In this document: in pieces, positions 36,768-45,770 of the stretch
Position numbering within the stretch: the stretch's first letter is position 1
How the letters are laid out: each line of letters starts with the position of its first letter
The notes under the pieces: model-generated
Told to the model about the DNA's origin: nothing
The model's input: the letters and a program-made list of their open reading frames with translations, nothing else
The model's database searches: none
From: CBDCIS01 sp965217565
Lineage (GTDB): Bacteria > Chloroflexota > Dehalococcoidia > Lucifugimonadales > CATOSD01
Reading direction: 5' to 3'
NCBI GenBank assembly: GCA_965217565.1
Contig: CBDCIS010000003.1
Location: 124,001 to 188,000, forward strand
DNA: 64,000 nucleotides
Program-made: the position numbers and the translations under genes

Positions 36768-37877
36768 ATGGAACGTCCTATATTCAAGCCCATCGGAACC
36801 CCTGTAGAAGAACTGGACACCCCCACCCTGGTGGTTGACCTCGACGCGCTGGAGCACAACATCGAGACGCTGCACTCGTTCTTTCGTGAGCGAGAGGCCA
36901 GGGTGCGTCCTCACGTCGAACCCCACAGGTGTCCCCCCATCGCGCACATGCAGCTTGCCGCGGGCGGCACGGCTGGCGGCATCTCCGTCACCACCGTGGG
37001 CGAGGCAGAAGTCTTCGCCCAGAGCGGCATCGACGATATATTCGTCGCAAACGAGGTGGTGACGCCGCAGAAGATAGCCCGCCTCTGCGCCCTGGCGCGC
37101 CGCTGCCGTGTGACCGTCGCCGCCGACAATCCCCGCAACGTCCAACGCCTGTCCGAGGCGGCCCAGAGCGTCGGCGTTACGCTGAACGTCGTCGTGGACA
37201 TCCACACGCGGCTCGAACGCTGCGGCGTCGAACCCGGCCAGCCGGCGATAGCTCTCGCCAAGGACATCGCCAGCGCCCAGGGTCTCCACTTCGCCGGGCT
37301 GATGAGCTACGAGGGAGCCATCCTGAACGAGGACGCGGAGGAGCGCGCCGCGGAGTCCAGGAAGTGGATTCAGCAGGTCCTGGACACGCGCCAGATGGTG
37401 GAGAGCGAGGGCATGGACGTCGATATGGTGAGCGTCGGCGGCACACACAACTACGACGTGGCGGGGGACATGGCCGGCGTTACTGAGGTTCCCGCAGGCT
37501 CCTACGCCCTCATGGACTACCGCTACCGCTTTCGCAGACCCCAGTTCATGCAGGCCGCCAGGGTTATGACCACAGTGATGAGCCATCCCGAAGCAGACAG
37601 GGCCTTCCTGGACTCCGGGCAGAAGGCCATCGGCGTGGACACCGGCCTGCCCGCCGTGGAGGACATCGAGGGCGCGGAGATTGCTCGCATGAGCGCGGAG
37701 CACGGCTTCCTCACGCTGGAAGGCGACGCGCAGAGCAGCGTTGACCTCGGCGACAAGGTTTGGCTCACGCCCTGGGACACCGGCACGTGCGCTAACGTCT
37801 ATGACTACATCAACGGCGTCCGCGGCGGTAAGCTGGAGGTGGTCTGGGAGATTGCCGCCCGCGGCCGATACCGCTGA
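36768..37877 (+). CDS. DSD1/D-threonine aldolase-like protein, PLP lysine replaced
   Basis: A 369-aa fold-type III alanine-racemase-like protein. It begins PIGTPVEELDTPTLVVDLDALEHNIE and follows the family pattern through ISVTTVGEAEVFAQSGIDDIFVANEV, VVVDIHTRLERCGVEP, and VSVGGTHNYDVAGDM. In this family the PLP-binding Lys is in a PHVKTHK-type motif, but here it reads RPHVEPHRCP, with Glu at that position. The metal-binding H-x-C near the C-terminus is also altered (PWDTGTC). It may therefore not be a standard PLP aldolase. The paralog at 37974 keeps a Lys. Confidence 0.82.
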   Translation: MERPIFKPIGTPVEELDTPTLVVDLDALEHNIETLHSFFREREARVRPHVEPHRCPPIAHMQLAAGGTAGGISVTTVGEAEVFAQSGIDDIFVANEVVTPQKIARLCALARRCRVTVAADNPRNVQRLSEAAQSVGVTLNVVVDIHTRLERCGVEPGQPAIALAKDIASAQGLHFAGLMSYEGAILNEDAEERAAESRKWIQQVLDTRQMVESEGMDVDMVSVGGTHNYDVAGDMAGVTEVPAGSYALMDYRYRFRRPQFMQAARVMTTVMSHPEADRAFLDSGQKAIGVDTGLPAVEDIEGAEIARMSAEHGFLTLEGDAQSSVDLGDKVWLTPWDTGTCANVYDYINGVRGGKLEVVWEIAARGRYR

Positions 37878-37880
37878 AGC

Positions 37881-37935
37881 CGGGATTCCGTCGTTCCCGC
37901 GAAAGCGGGAATCCACTCAATGGCTCGCCGGACGC
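37881..37935. repeat. REP-like hairpin TTCCCGC-GAAA-GCGGGAA
   Basis: A perfect hairpin between the two DSD1-like genes (CGTTCCCGCGAAAGCGGGAATCCA), followed by TGGCTCGCCGGACGCCA. It is the inverse of the copies at 19611-19670 and 45771-45823. It could attenuate or stabilise the transcript between the paralogs. Confidence 0.65.
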
Positions 37936-37973
37936 CAGCCTCATGCCCCAAGCAAGTTCTGAGGAGACGAAAA

Positions 37974-39074
37974 ATGGAAAACTATCGCCCGCCTATCGGA
38001 ACCCCTGTCGAGGAGCTCGACACGCCGTGCCTGCTCGTTGACCTGGACGCGGTGGAGCACAACTTCAACATCGTCGCGGAGACCTACCGCGACACCGAAT
38101 GCAAGATGCGTGAGCACTCCAAGGACATCAAGACGCCCCTGCTCGCGCGTATGCAGATTCGCGCGGGCGGCACCGTCGGCGGCGTCTGCACGGCCAAGGT
38201 CGCAGAGGCCGAGGCCATGATAGAGGGCGGTATCGAGGACATCCTCATCACGAGCGAGGTGCCGACGCGGGACAAGATGGCGCGCGTGTGCGCCCTGTCC
38301 AAGCGCGCCGACATGAAGGTGACGATCGACGACCCGCGCAACGTCCGCCAGCTTTCGGAGGTGGCGCAGGCGAACGACACGACCATCGGCGTGGTCATCG
38401 AGGTCAACACCTCGATGGGCAGGGCGGGCGTCCGAGAGGCACAGAAGGGCGTGGAGCTCGCCAAGCTCGCCGACTCCCTCCCCGGCATAGCCTTCAAGGG
38501 CGTGATGAGCCACCAGACGCTGCCCGGCAGACCGGACAAGGAGACGCGCATGATCGAGGGGCGTAGGTACATCCAGATGTGCCTGGACGTCAGGGACGCG
38601 ATAGAGGCGGCGGGCATCCCGGTCGAGATAGTGTCCTCCGGCGAGTCCTGGAGCTACGACGTGGCGGCGGGCATCCCCGGGGTGACCGAGGTGGAGGGCG
38701 GCACCTACGCCCTCATGGGCACCAACTACACCTACATGGACGAGTTCTCGCAGGCGGGCCGCGTGCTGGGCACGGTTATCAGCGCGCCGAGGCCCGGCGT
38801 GGCAATCGGCGACGTGGGCTACCGCGCGCTCGGCTCGCCCAACGGCGTGCTACCCGACATAGACGCAGCCCCCGGCGTGCGAGTGGAGGCGCTGCACGAG
38901 CAGCACGTAGTCCTGCGCTCCGACGGCGACATGCCGCTGGACGTGGGCGATAACTTCTACCTGTACAGCGGGCAGTCGGACATAATGGTCAACCGCTGGG
39001 ACAACATCATAGGCGTCCGCAACGGCATCGTAGAGTCGGTTATGCCCATAACGGCGCGCGGCTGCCACAACTAG
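37974..39074 (+). CDS. DSD1/D-threonine aldolase-like protein, Lys retained
   Basis: A 366-aa paralog of the upstream gene, sharing PIGTPVEELDTP, VDLDAVEHN, AGGTVGGVCTAKVAEAEAMIEGGIEDI and SSGESWSYDVAAGIPGVTEVEGG. At the PLP site it reads REHSKDIKTP, so a Lys is present where family members bind PLP. The C-terminal metal motif is not evident (SGQSDIMVNRWDN). The start at 37974 follows GAGGAG by seven bases. It probably arose by tandem duplication and divergence. Likely activity is on D-amino acids or beta-hydroxy amino acids. Confidence 0.83.
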   Translation: MENYRPPIGTPVEELDTPCLLVDLDAVEHNFNIVAETYRDTECKMREHSKDIKTPLLARMQIRAGGTVGGVCTAKVAEAEAMIEGGIEDILITSEVPTRDKMARVCALSKRADMKVTIDDPRNVRQLSEVAQANDTTIGVVIEVNTSMGRAGVREAQKGVELAKLADSLPGIAFKGVMSHQTLPGRPDKETRMIEGRRYIQMCLDVRDAIEAAGIPVEIVSSGESWSYDVAAGIPGVTEVEGGTYALMGTNYTYMDEFSQAGRVLGTVISAPRPGVAIGDVGYRALGSPNGVLPDIDAAPGVRVEALHEQHVVLRSDGDMPLDVGDNFYLYSGQSDIMVNRWDNIIGVRNGIVESVMPITARGCHN

Positions 39075-39316
39075 GGGACGCTTGTCAGAATCAAGATTGC
39101 CGAGTGGCGAGCCTCTGCGGGGGTTTGGGGATTAAGAGCGCGCCTAAAAAGGGCAAACGCCTCGGTCCCACCCGCCCGCCCTGTGGGGTTTTATATCTGG
39201 GGGCACATCCCCCAGACCCCCTGCCAGAGGGGGACACCCCCTCTGGACTCCCCCGATACAGGATTTTGAGACACGCTCTGAGAATCGAAAGGGGCTTGGG
39301 TGGCAGAGGTAGACGA

Positions 39317-39586
39317 TCACCAGTATTCGAGCCGTCTCTTTGCCCAGGGAACGAGCATTTCGTAGGGTTCGTTGAGGTCAAGAACGTAGCCGTCGCGCTT
39401 GGCGCGGTCGATGAGTTCCGCGACGAGCCTGAGTTTCTTCAAACCGAGATCGGTGATGCCCTTCTTCTGCATGATGTCCCACGCCTGGTAGTCGGAGCCG
39501 GCGAATTCGGCCCAGTTGCGGGCGAGGAAGTCAAAGAAGGCGCGGACTTCTATTTCGGCAAGTTCCCTGGCGTACTTCCTCTCCAA
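39317..39586 (-). CDS. Small conserved-looking protein downstream of HTH gene (89 aa)
   Basis: No family is recognised. The protein is charged and helical with an aromatic-rich centre (FFDFLARNWAEFAGSDYQAWDIMQ) and a C-terminus VPWAKRRLEYW. The only standard start is a TTG at 39586; the frame continues upstream through IRG and PLEGR to within a few bases of the preceding stop, so the true start could be further upstream. It follows the terminase-small-subunit-like gene by 35 bases on the same strand and is likely co-transcribed from the LexA-like promoter at 40196-40224. Confidence 0.55.
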   Translation of the reverse strand: MERKYARELAEIEVRAFFDFLARNWAEFAGSDYQAWDIMQKKGITDLGLKKLRLVAELIDRAKRDGYVLDLNEPYEMLVPWAKRRLEYW

Positions 39587-39621
39587 GCCGCGGATACGGC
39601 CTTCAAGTGGACGCGAGATGG

Positions 39622-40032
39622 CTATGCCCCCCTGAGATCCATGGCGTCGATGGCCTTTTCGAGGCGCCTAGAGAGTTCACGCCCGTAGTTGGCTTCCTGC
39701 GCAAACTTGAGGGTGGCCTGGGCTGCGCTGAGCCTCGTGCGGGGGTTGTCGTCCTGCATGGCCTCGTAGATGACTGTCGTGGCCTCGTAGGCCATGGACT
39801 GGAGCTCGGTTTCGGCCAGGCGAAAGACCTGCTGTTTGAGGGAGTCGATGGCTTCCTTGAAGGCGTCGTCGCGCATCCACCTGTAGAGGGTGTCTTTGCT
39901 AATGCCAGCCTGCTTGGCGCGTTCGGTCATGGGGCCGGGTTTGAGCAGGTATGGCAGGGCGGCCTTCTGCCTCTCGGTGAGCTTGGTGGCGAAAAGGGTC
40001 AAACTGCTCTGAGGAGTCTGATCTTCATGCAT
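39622..40032 (-). CDS. HTH protein, phage terminase small subunit-like
   Basis: A 136-aa protein. The N-terminal half is a helix-turn-helix (LTERQKAALPYLL...MTERAKQAGISKDTLYRWMRDDAFKEAI), as in phBC6A51-type or terminase small-subunit DNA-binding domains. The C-terminal half is a long helix with ARTRLSAAQATLKFA-type spacing, possibly for oligomerisation. AGGAG lies ten bases upstream of the ATG. No terminase large subunit or capsid gene is nearby, so this is probably a remnant or a domesticated two-gene module. A sigma-70 promoter with LexA-like box lies 164 bases upstream. Confidence 0.65.
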   Translation of the reverse strand: MHEDQTPQSSLTLFATKLTERQKAALPYLLKPGPMTERAKQAGISKDTLYRWMRDDAFKEAIDSLKQQVFRLAETELQSMAYEATTVIYEAMQDDNPRTRLSAAQATLKFAQEANYGRELSRRLEKAIDAMDLRGA

Positions 40033-40195
40033 TTTGCTGTATCTCCTAGCTGGCTGGGGGTTTGGATTGTCAAGAAAACGCCGCTCAATCAGGTTGGTTT
40101 GCCAGTCAAATCGTACATTTTGCGGGACGGGTCAGACGGGCGGTCTGGGTTGGGTTATGTGCTCCTGGGCGGGTGGTTTTCCGGTGGACAAGAAG

Positions 40196-40224
40196 ATAAT
40201 AGCACGAGTGTTCGTATATGTCAA
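40196..40224 (-). promoter_or_regulatory. LexA-box-like promoter cassette, copy 3
   Basis: On the minus strand, TTGACA (40224-40219), 17 bases, and TATTAT (40201-40196). The spacer contains CGAACACTCGTGC, identical to copy 4. This is the one copy with an evident gene behind it, the HTH gene at 39622-40032. The rest of the 414-base divergent gap (40033-40446) shows a decayed REP/GGGGTTTT repeat near 40245-40290 and no gene. Confidence 0.65.
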
Positions 40225-40446
40225 TGGGGGGTGTCATAATCGGGATTTGTCGAGCGGCGAACCCCCTACCGGGGTTTTGTGATTAGGGGACTAGCAGGGA
40301 TTGCGGTTACGCGGAGTTTTCAGAACCGGTGATTAGGGAATGTTCACAGCGTGCTCGAGTCCCGTTCGATGGCGGAATGCACGAGGTGAGTCTCTTCCTA
40401 GTCAGATAGACTGGACGAGGAAACCTGTGAGTTTAGGGGACCGAAC

Positions 40447-41216
40447 GTGGCGACCAAAGACGAAATCAAAAATAGGGTGCTTACCGAGAATACTGCGCAG
40501 GGTGTTTTCCACACCCTGCGTGAGTTGGAATCAAATCGTGCTTCAATGCTCACGCGGTGGGCTTGGGAACTTTTACAGAATGCGCGCGACGCTTCCACAG
40601 GTGAAGATACCCAGTTGATTGCGTCTGTTACGTATCTGGGTAAGGAGCTTGTGTTCCAGCATAACGGTCGCGGATTCAATGAGGATGAAGTTGGCCACCT
40701 CATCTTTCACGGTTCCACCAAGAGCGAAGATGAAGAGACGATTGGTCAGTATGGCACTGGTTTTCTGACCACACATTTGCTGTCGGCAGAAATCAATGTC
40801 CGCGGCAACCTTGAAGATGGCCGAGCGTTCGAATTCAATCTCAACCGCAGGCCTGATTCAATCGAGGCTCTCCGCGAATCCATGGATGAGTCGTGGGACA
40901 GCCTTTACCAGTCCCTTACACCCACTGGAGGAGAACCATCGAGTACTTCTTCAACTGAGTTCCATTACCCGATTGAGAGTAGCGCAATTGAAGCCGTGGA
41001 GATGGGAATTGAGAATCTGAAACAGGCCGCTCCGTTTGTGGTGGCATTTAACCAGCAATTCAGCCGCATTGAGATTACCACTTCCGAAACTACTTCGAGC
41101 TTTGAAGTGGTCGACCGAGAGTCGTTGGAACGCGACGACCTTCAGGAAGTTACGGTAAGGGAAAGTAAGAATGGAAATCGGGTGCTGAGGAAGTTTGTCA
41201 TTGCCTTAGGTACTAG
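40447..41216 (+). pseudogene. GHKL ATPase (sacsin-like) gene, 5' fragment, interrupted by a composite element
   Basis: The fragment encodes the N-terminal ~256 residues of a GHKL ATPase. The N-motif is ELLQNARDAS (Glu41, Asn45, Asp48), the G1 box is FQHNGRGFNEDEV, and the G2 box is GQYGTGF. The frame runs into the inserted element at CTAG (41213-41216) and stops at TAG 41218-41220. If 41217-43080 is removed, the frame joins ...GGT ACT AGT GCT CAA... into VIALGTSAQVAITLNS without a break. Related ATPases with C-terminal nuclease-like domains occur in restriction and defence loci. Base composition is more AT-rich than the surrounding core. Confidence 0.85.
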
Positions 41217-41386
41217 GTAGTGTTGACATTTGAGATACCGGGCATTTCATAACCAAGTAAGCCGTCCAAATTGTCATTCTGAGGAGCAAAGCGACGAAGA
41301 ATCTAAAGCCTATGCCTGTAATGCCCCTACCGCTTTAGATTTCTCACTGCGTTCGGAATGACACGAAACCGGAATGTCAACACTAC
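41217..41386. mobile_element. MITE family C, left copy (170 bp)
   Basis: Ends are GTAGTGTTGACATTT and its inverse AATGTCAACACTAC, flanked on both sides by CTAG. If the duplicated target is TA within CTAG, the terminal repeat is AGGTAGTGTTGACATT. The interior has the inverted pair GTCATTCTGAGGAGC and GCGTTCGGAATGAC. The copy at 42907-43076 differs at only about seven positions. No transposase is encoded. IS630-family elements are known to prefer TA inside CTAG, so an IS630-like transposase is the likely driver. Confidence 0.88.
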
Positions 41387-41422
41387 CTAGATATTAAACT
41401 CCGAAGAGAGGGAAGATTCGTT

Positions 41423-42874
41423 ATGGGACAAAATCCGGGGTTGCTGACTTCTTGTGTCTTGACAATAAAGTTAGCATTGCTTCTGGCGGGCTGCGGCGGG
41501 GACTCCACTGCCCCTGTACCAACTCCTACACAAGCCAACCCTACGGAGACTACGGCCACGATAGAACCCACCTCCACACCGATGCCGGGGTTAGCTACCG
41601 CGTCTACGCCTACACCGGGACTTACTGCTCCCTCGCCGACACCCACGGCATCGTCTACGTCGCTACCTACGCCTTCTCCTACACCGATGCCAGGGTTAGC
41701 TACCGCGTCTACGCCTACACCGGGACTTACTGCTCCCTCGCCGACACCCACGGCATCGTCCACGCCGCTACCTACGCCTTCTCCCACACCGATGCCGGGG
41801 TTAGCTACCGCGTCTACGCCTACACCGGGGCTTACTGCTCCCTCGCCGACACCCACGGCATCGTCCACGCCGCTACCTACGCCTTCTCCCACACCGATGC
41901 CTACGGCTACCCCAGGTCTTTACCAAGGACCTTTGTTTGATACCCACCTCCATCTCTCTCCTCAAACGCCCGATTCAGCCGAGGAATTCCTCAATTACCT
42001 CGACAGGAGGGGAGTCTCCTGGGCCATCATGTTCCACATTTTTGAGCCAGAGTTCGAAGAACCCTGGGTGGCAGAGGCGGGGCCGTTGTTTTTGGAACTC
42101 CCGGTTGTGGCAGAGTATATCGAAGGCGTCAGATCCCGGGTGATTCATCTATACAACGTGATTTGGTGGCACGAAGAATTTCCTGAGGGAGTGTACACTC
42201 AGGAGATAATAAGCGAACGAATTCGGCAAGGGCCGTTTCACGGCGTAGGAGAGATAGCCCTGTATTACGAATGGCCACGGCTCGAATCAGTCGCCTACTC
42301 GGGTCCCGCGATGCAGGCGATTTTTCGGGCCGTCAACGAAAAGAGCGGGATAGTGATGATTCACCCGCCTGACGGCAACTGGGGTTCGGTGCAGCGCCCC
42401 GAAGACCCTACCGAACTTGAGGAGGTCGTCCGAAGTTGGCCGAACGTCACCTTCCTTTTCCATGGCCTTCCAAACGTCCTTACTCCGCTTCTCTTCCCCC
42501 TTGTTGAGAAATATCCCAACGTCTACTACACCTATGACGTTATTCACATGATTATCGGCGAACATCATATGTATGGGGGCGAGCGCATCTGGGATCCGCC
42601 GGTCGAGTATTTTTTGGAGAATGTCGAACGCGTTGGAGTAGACACTATCGTCGAATGGGGTATTCGAGACAGCGCCGCCTGGTTCGAGCAGCACCCGGAA
42701 CGAATCGTTTGGGGGACCGACCTGTTCGGCTTTAACTGGGAGGAACCTGCCGCCGAGAAATTCATGGAAATAGGCCGGAAATTCATCAGTCGGCTACCGG
42801 AAGACCTGCAGGAAGACTACGCTTACAAAAATGCCCTCCGTGTCTTCGGCAAGTACCTCGTTCCTCCCCAATGA
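41423..42874 (+). CDS. Lipoprotein with Pro/Thr-rich repeat linker and amidohydrolase-2-like domain
   Basis: A 483-aa predicted secreted lipoprotein. The signal peptide ends in a lipobox (LALLLAGCGG, Cys about residue 23). A linker rich in Pro, Thr and Ser follows, made of three perfect-length 35-residue units. The C-terminal ~310 residues resemble amidohydrolase-2/TIM-barrel metal hydrolases: GPLFDTHLHLSPQ, GVGEIALYYEW, IVMIHPPDGNW, FLFHGLPN and RIVWGTDLFGFNW supply the His/Glu/Asp ligands. It is the only gene in the composite element. The function is unknown; cell-surface hydrolysis is inferred. Confidence 0.8.
   Translation: MGQNPGLLTSCVLTIKLALLLAGCGGDSTAPVPTPTQANPTETTATIEPTSTPMPGLATASTPTPGLTAPSPTPTASSTSLPTPSPTPMPGLATASTPTPGLTAPSPTPTASSTPLPTPSPTPMPGLATASTPTPGLTAPSPTPTASSTPLPTPSPTPMPTATPGLYQGPLFDTHLHLSPQTPDSAEEFLNYLDRRGVSWAIMFHIFEPEFEEPWVAEAGPLFLELPVVAEYIEGVRSRVIHLYNVIWWHEEFPEGVYTQEIISERIRQGPFHGVGEIALYYEWPRLESVAYSGPAMQAIFRAVNEKSGIVMIHPPDGNWGSVQRPEDPTELEEVVRSWPNVTFLFHGLPNVLTPLLFPLVEKYPNVYYTYDVIHMIIGEHHMYGGERIWDPPVEYFLENVERVGVDTIVEWGIRDSAAWFEQHPERIVWGTDLFGFNWEEPAAEKFMEIGRKFISRLPEDLQEDYAYKNALRVFGKYLVPPQ
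41582..41896 (+). repeat. Three tandem 105-bp coding repeats
   Basis: Units begin at 41582, 41687 and 41792, each opening ATGCCGGGGTTAGC or one base different, and encode MPGLATASTPTPGLTAPSPT plus a further Pro/Thr/Ser stretch (35 residues). Near-identity at the DNA level indicates recent expansion or homogenisation, so copy number probably varies between strains. It forms the stalk between the lipid anchor and the hydrolase domain. Confidence 0.9.
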
Positions 42875-42906
42875 CCGCCGGTAATCCGAAGACCGGAATC
42901 AACTAG

Positions 42907-43076
42907 GTAGTGTTGACATTTGAGATACCGGGCATTTCATAACCGAGTAAGCCGTCCATATTGTCATTCTGAGGAGCAAAGCGACGAAGAATCTAAAGCC
43001 TATGCCTGAAATGCCCCTACCGCTTTAGATTCCTCACTGCATTCGGAATGACATAAAACCGAAATGTCAACACTAC
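42907..43076. mobile_element. MITE family C, right copy (170 bp)
   Basis: Same length, ends and orientation as 41217-41386, flanked by CTAG at 42903-42906 and 43077-43080. The right end supplies the start codon and first five residues (MSTLP) of the open frame that continues into the ATPase gene. Confidence 0.88.
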
Positions 43077-43669
43077 CTAGTGCTCAAGTTGCCATTACGT
43101 TGAATTCGACCGCGGACGGTTATGAGTGTCGCCCTCTCAGTAGTACAGCTAGGCTCTTCTTGGGATTCCCATTGATAGGCACAGAGAGATTCAGTTTTCC
43201 AGCCGTGATCAATAGTTTCGATTTCACACCAACTACGAATCGCGACGGCGTCTATCTGGGTCGAAGCGGCGACGAGGCGAATGTCAACAATGAGAAGGTC
43301 GTCCGGGAAGCCTGCGAATTGCATATGCAGTTAGTTCACTATGCAGCAGTATCCGGCTGCAGAAACATTCACTTTCTTGCGGATATACCGCAACCCACGG
43401 GTCAACCGGGGCTAAATGAGCACTGGCTACAAGAGTTCTTGATTGGGTTAGTGAAGGAAGTCAGAGGAACTCCGGCAGTTCTCAGCGGCCAATGCGCAAT
43501 AAACCCGGAAGACTCTGTCATTCCGTTCTCTGAAGGCGACGCAGCGGTGAAAGACCTGTGGGGACTGCTAAACTGCGTCAAAGAGTTTCAGCCTAAGCTG
43601 CCGAGTATTGATGAAGCAACTGGATGGCGTAACGCCATCCCAAAGTTGGACAACTGTTCAAGAATGTGA
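43077..43669 (+). pseudogene. GHKL ATPase gene, middle fragment
   Basis: This continues the ATPase frame after the insertion: SAQVAITLNSTADGYECRPL, then LFLGFPLIGTERFSFPAVINSFDFTP, which matches the transducer-like region following the GHKL domain in sacsin-like bacterial proteins. The frame ends at TGA 43667-43669 after WRNAIPKLDNCSRM, while the downstream part of the protein is in another frame starting by 43608. A single-base indel between about 43611 and 43669 would explain this second lesion. Confidence 0.75.
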
Positions 43670-45626
43670 TGCCACAGGCTTCAGAGAAGCCATTGATGGC
43701 CGCAAACTGGCAGAATACGTGGAGGAAAGAAGTAAACAAGATGGGGACGGATACGGTAAAGTCGAAAACCTTCAAGGCCTGCTAAGGGACGACGTTTGCG
43801 CAGTTGAATGGTTGAATCGGCTGTTTGAGTTCCTCACGGACAATGAATTCGATGATGTGATTCGTAGTTCCGCCTTGGTGTTGGATCAAGGAGGTAATCT
43901 TGACAAGCTCTCTAACCTTTATCGTGACAAAGAGATAGATGATGAACTGAAGGACATCGCCGACTCCCTTGACGACGTAGAAATCAAAAGGGCATGGCTA
44001 CGTGATAGTCGACTCACCGCCCTTTATGCTGAGGTCGGCAAGGGCGATCGTAACAACAATGATGTCGTTCGAGACATCATCCAAGAACTGAAAGAGCTCG
44101 CAGACAATGAAGACTTGAGCAATGAATTTACAACTGCCAGTGTGCCTCTATTTGGCTGGCTGGTTGGCAAACAAGATTGGAACCGCTTGCGTGACCTTCC
44201 TATTTTCTCAGACAACCCAGCGATAGGCACTAACCGCCCGCTTAGGCTGAGTCAAACTCCAGGTGGCAAGTTCGACTCTGAGAGGCCACTGGCACCTGTA
44301 CGGGCTTGGCCCGAGGGACTGCAGTGCTACTCCAGTCTCTTCCCATTGAGCCACACCATGGCGGATGCCTTTTACGATGCGGTACCCACTCCTGAATCAT
44401 GGAAGGGGTTAAAGGAACAGGGCTTGCTACATGTAACAGTTCTTCAAAGAGTACCGAGGAAAGCCAATTTCCGAGACCACATAACTGTCAACGCCTTAGC
44501 GGAAGGAGGTGGCCACAACGCGGCCGAGACTGGCACTACAACGGAGATATCTTTCTTTACAAGGGATACTGAAGGAGTGATGGCTCGAGTACGTGACAGC
44601 CGCGAAAGAGGTCAACTCTTTTGGCGATTCTTGACGGAATGGTTGGCTGTCAATGATTCCACAGGATTGAGCCTCACAAATGACTCTTGCGATTGCGGCG
44701 AAACGCATGAGTATTATCCGGGCCTATGGCTTGTTCCTGTGAAAGATAACAGGTGGGTTCAGACTGGAAATAATGCACGCGAGACACTAACTGCGCGGTC
44801 ACTGGCCAAACTCTTTTCGGATCGCTCCTGGGACCCAAGTTTGATGAACGAACACCCTGGCACGGCAAGACTACTCAAAGCAATTGGTGTTACTCAGTTA
44901 GACTTGGCATTAGCCTTTTTTGAAGAGGGTGGAGGCGGCCTTGAAGATGTTGAGAGTCATTTGACGCAGTTGATGTCCATATCTGGCGGGAAAGGTATGA
45001 GCCATGTGGTTCAGTTTGCCAAGGACCTTAAGTTCGACCCTGACCTGCCGGACCACCTTGCGGAACGCAGGAAGCGCCGGAAAATCGTCCACAAGAATCA
45101 GCGGATAGGTAGCCACGTAGAGGACTTAGTGAAGGAGAGCCTCGAAAGAGAAGGGTTTACGGTCAGGCGCACCGGAATTGGTTCTGACTTTGAGATTGAG
45201 TACGATTTTGTCGTAGATGGACAAGAGCAAGTCATTGAGGCTACCAAGCAGAACAGGACGTGGTTGGTCGAGGTCAAGGCGGCGCAAGAACTGCGAGTGC
45301 GAATGACGTTGAAACAGGCGGAGACTGCTGTCGCCAACGGAGATGGCTTTCTATTCTGCGTTGTTCCAATCGATACCGACGACTTTGGGGCGGACGACGT
45401 TCGCGAATACATGCGGCTCGTGCAGAATATCGGTCCTCTTGTTGAGCCGCTTTGTGTTAAGGCTAAGGGGCTGGAAGATTCCCGCGAAGAGGCGATTGCG
45501 CTTGTCAGCAATGAGGTTCAGTTAGAAGTTCAGTCCGGTGCCACGCGAGTTCGCGTACAAAACACCCTTTGGCAAGACGGTATTCGCCTAGACGACCTTG
45601 CCAATGTTCTGACAAACCAGACCTAG
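43608..45626 (+). pseudogene. GHKL ATPase gene, 3' fragment with DUF3883-like domain
   Basis: An open 672-codon frame with no stop, in a different frame from the middle fragment. The central part is helical and charged without recognised motifs. The C-terminal ~170 residues (HVEDLVKESLEREGFTVRRTG..., then TWLVEVKAAQELRVRMTLKQAETA) match the DUF3883 nuclease-like domain; the D...E-x-K pattern (DFEIEYDF, VEVK) is visible. The intact gene would encode about 1,100 residues. Whether this part is still translated from an internal start is unknown. Confidence 0.75.
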
Positions 45627-45770
45627 TATCGTGTAGTCCAACCTGGGTTACTTTCACATCGAGGCGGAATATCATTTTGCCGAAAGAGACGAATCATGAT
45701 TCTCGAAGACCGTGTAACCTAGTACCGTTTCCAGGTGTATTTGATGATATCGCGGTCGCTTTGCACACTG

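Larger units (their letters stand above)
41217..43076 (+). mobile_element. Composite element: two MITE-C copies carrying a lipoprotein hydrolase gene
   Basis: A 1,860-bp unit consisting of a 170-bp MITE, a 1.5-kb cargo segment with one gene, and a second same-orientation 170-bp MITE. Outer flanks are CTAG on each side (41213-41216 and 43077-43080). Precise removal of the unit with one flank restores the GHKL ATPase frame, so the whole block appears to have moved into that gene as one piece. Two independent MITE insertions would not explain the cargo in the middle. Confidence 0.82.

Noticed and set aside
39622..40032. Prophage call for the HTH gene region
   Set aside because: No large terminase, portal, capsid or integrase gene is nearby.
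41383..41892. Open minus-strand frame rich in Gly and Val opposite the repeat linker
   Set aside because: It is the antisense reading of the Pro/Thr repeats and has no start site or independent support.
41582..41896. Regular 105-bp repeats considered as a CRISPR-like array
   Set aside because: The units are contiguous with no spacers, lie in frame in a coding sequence, and encode a Pro/Thr-rich linker.
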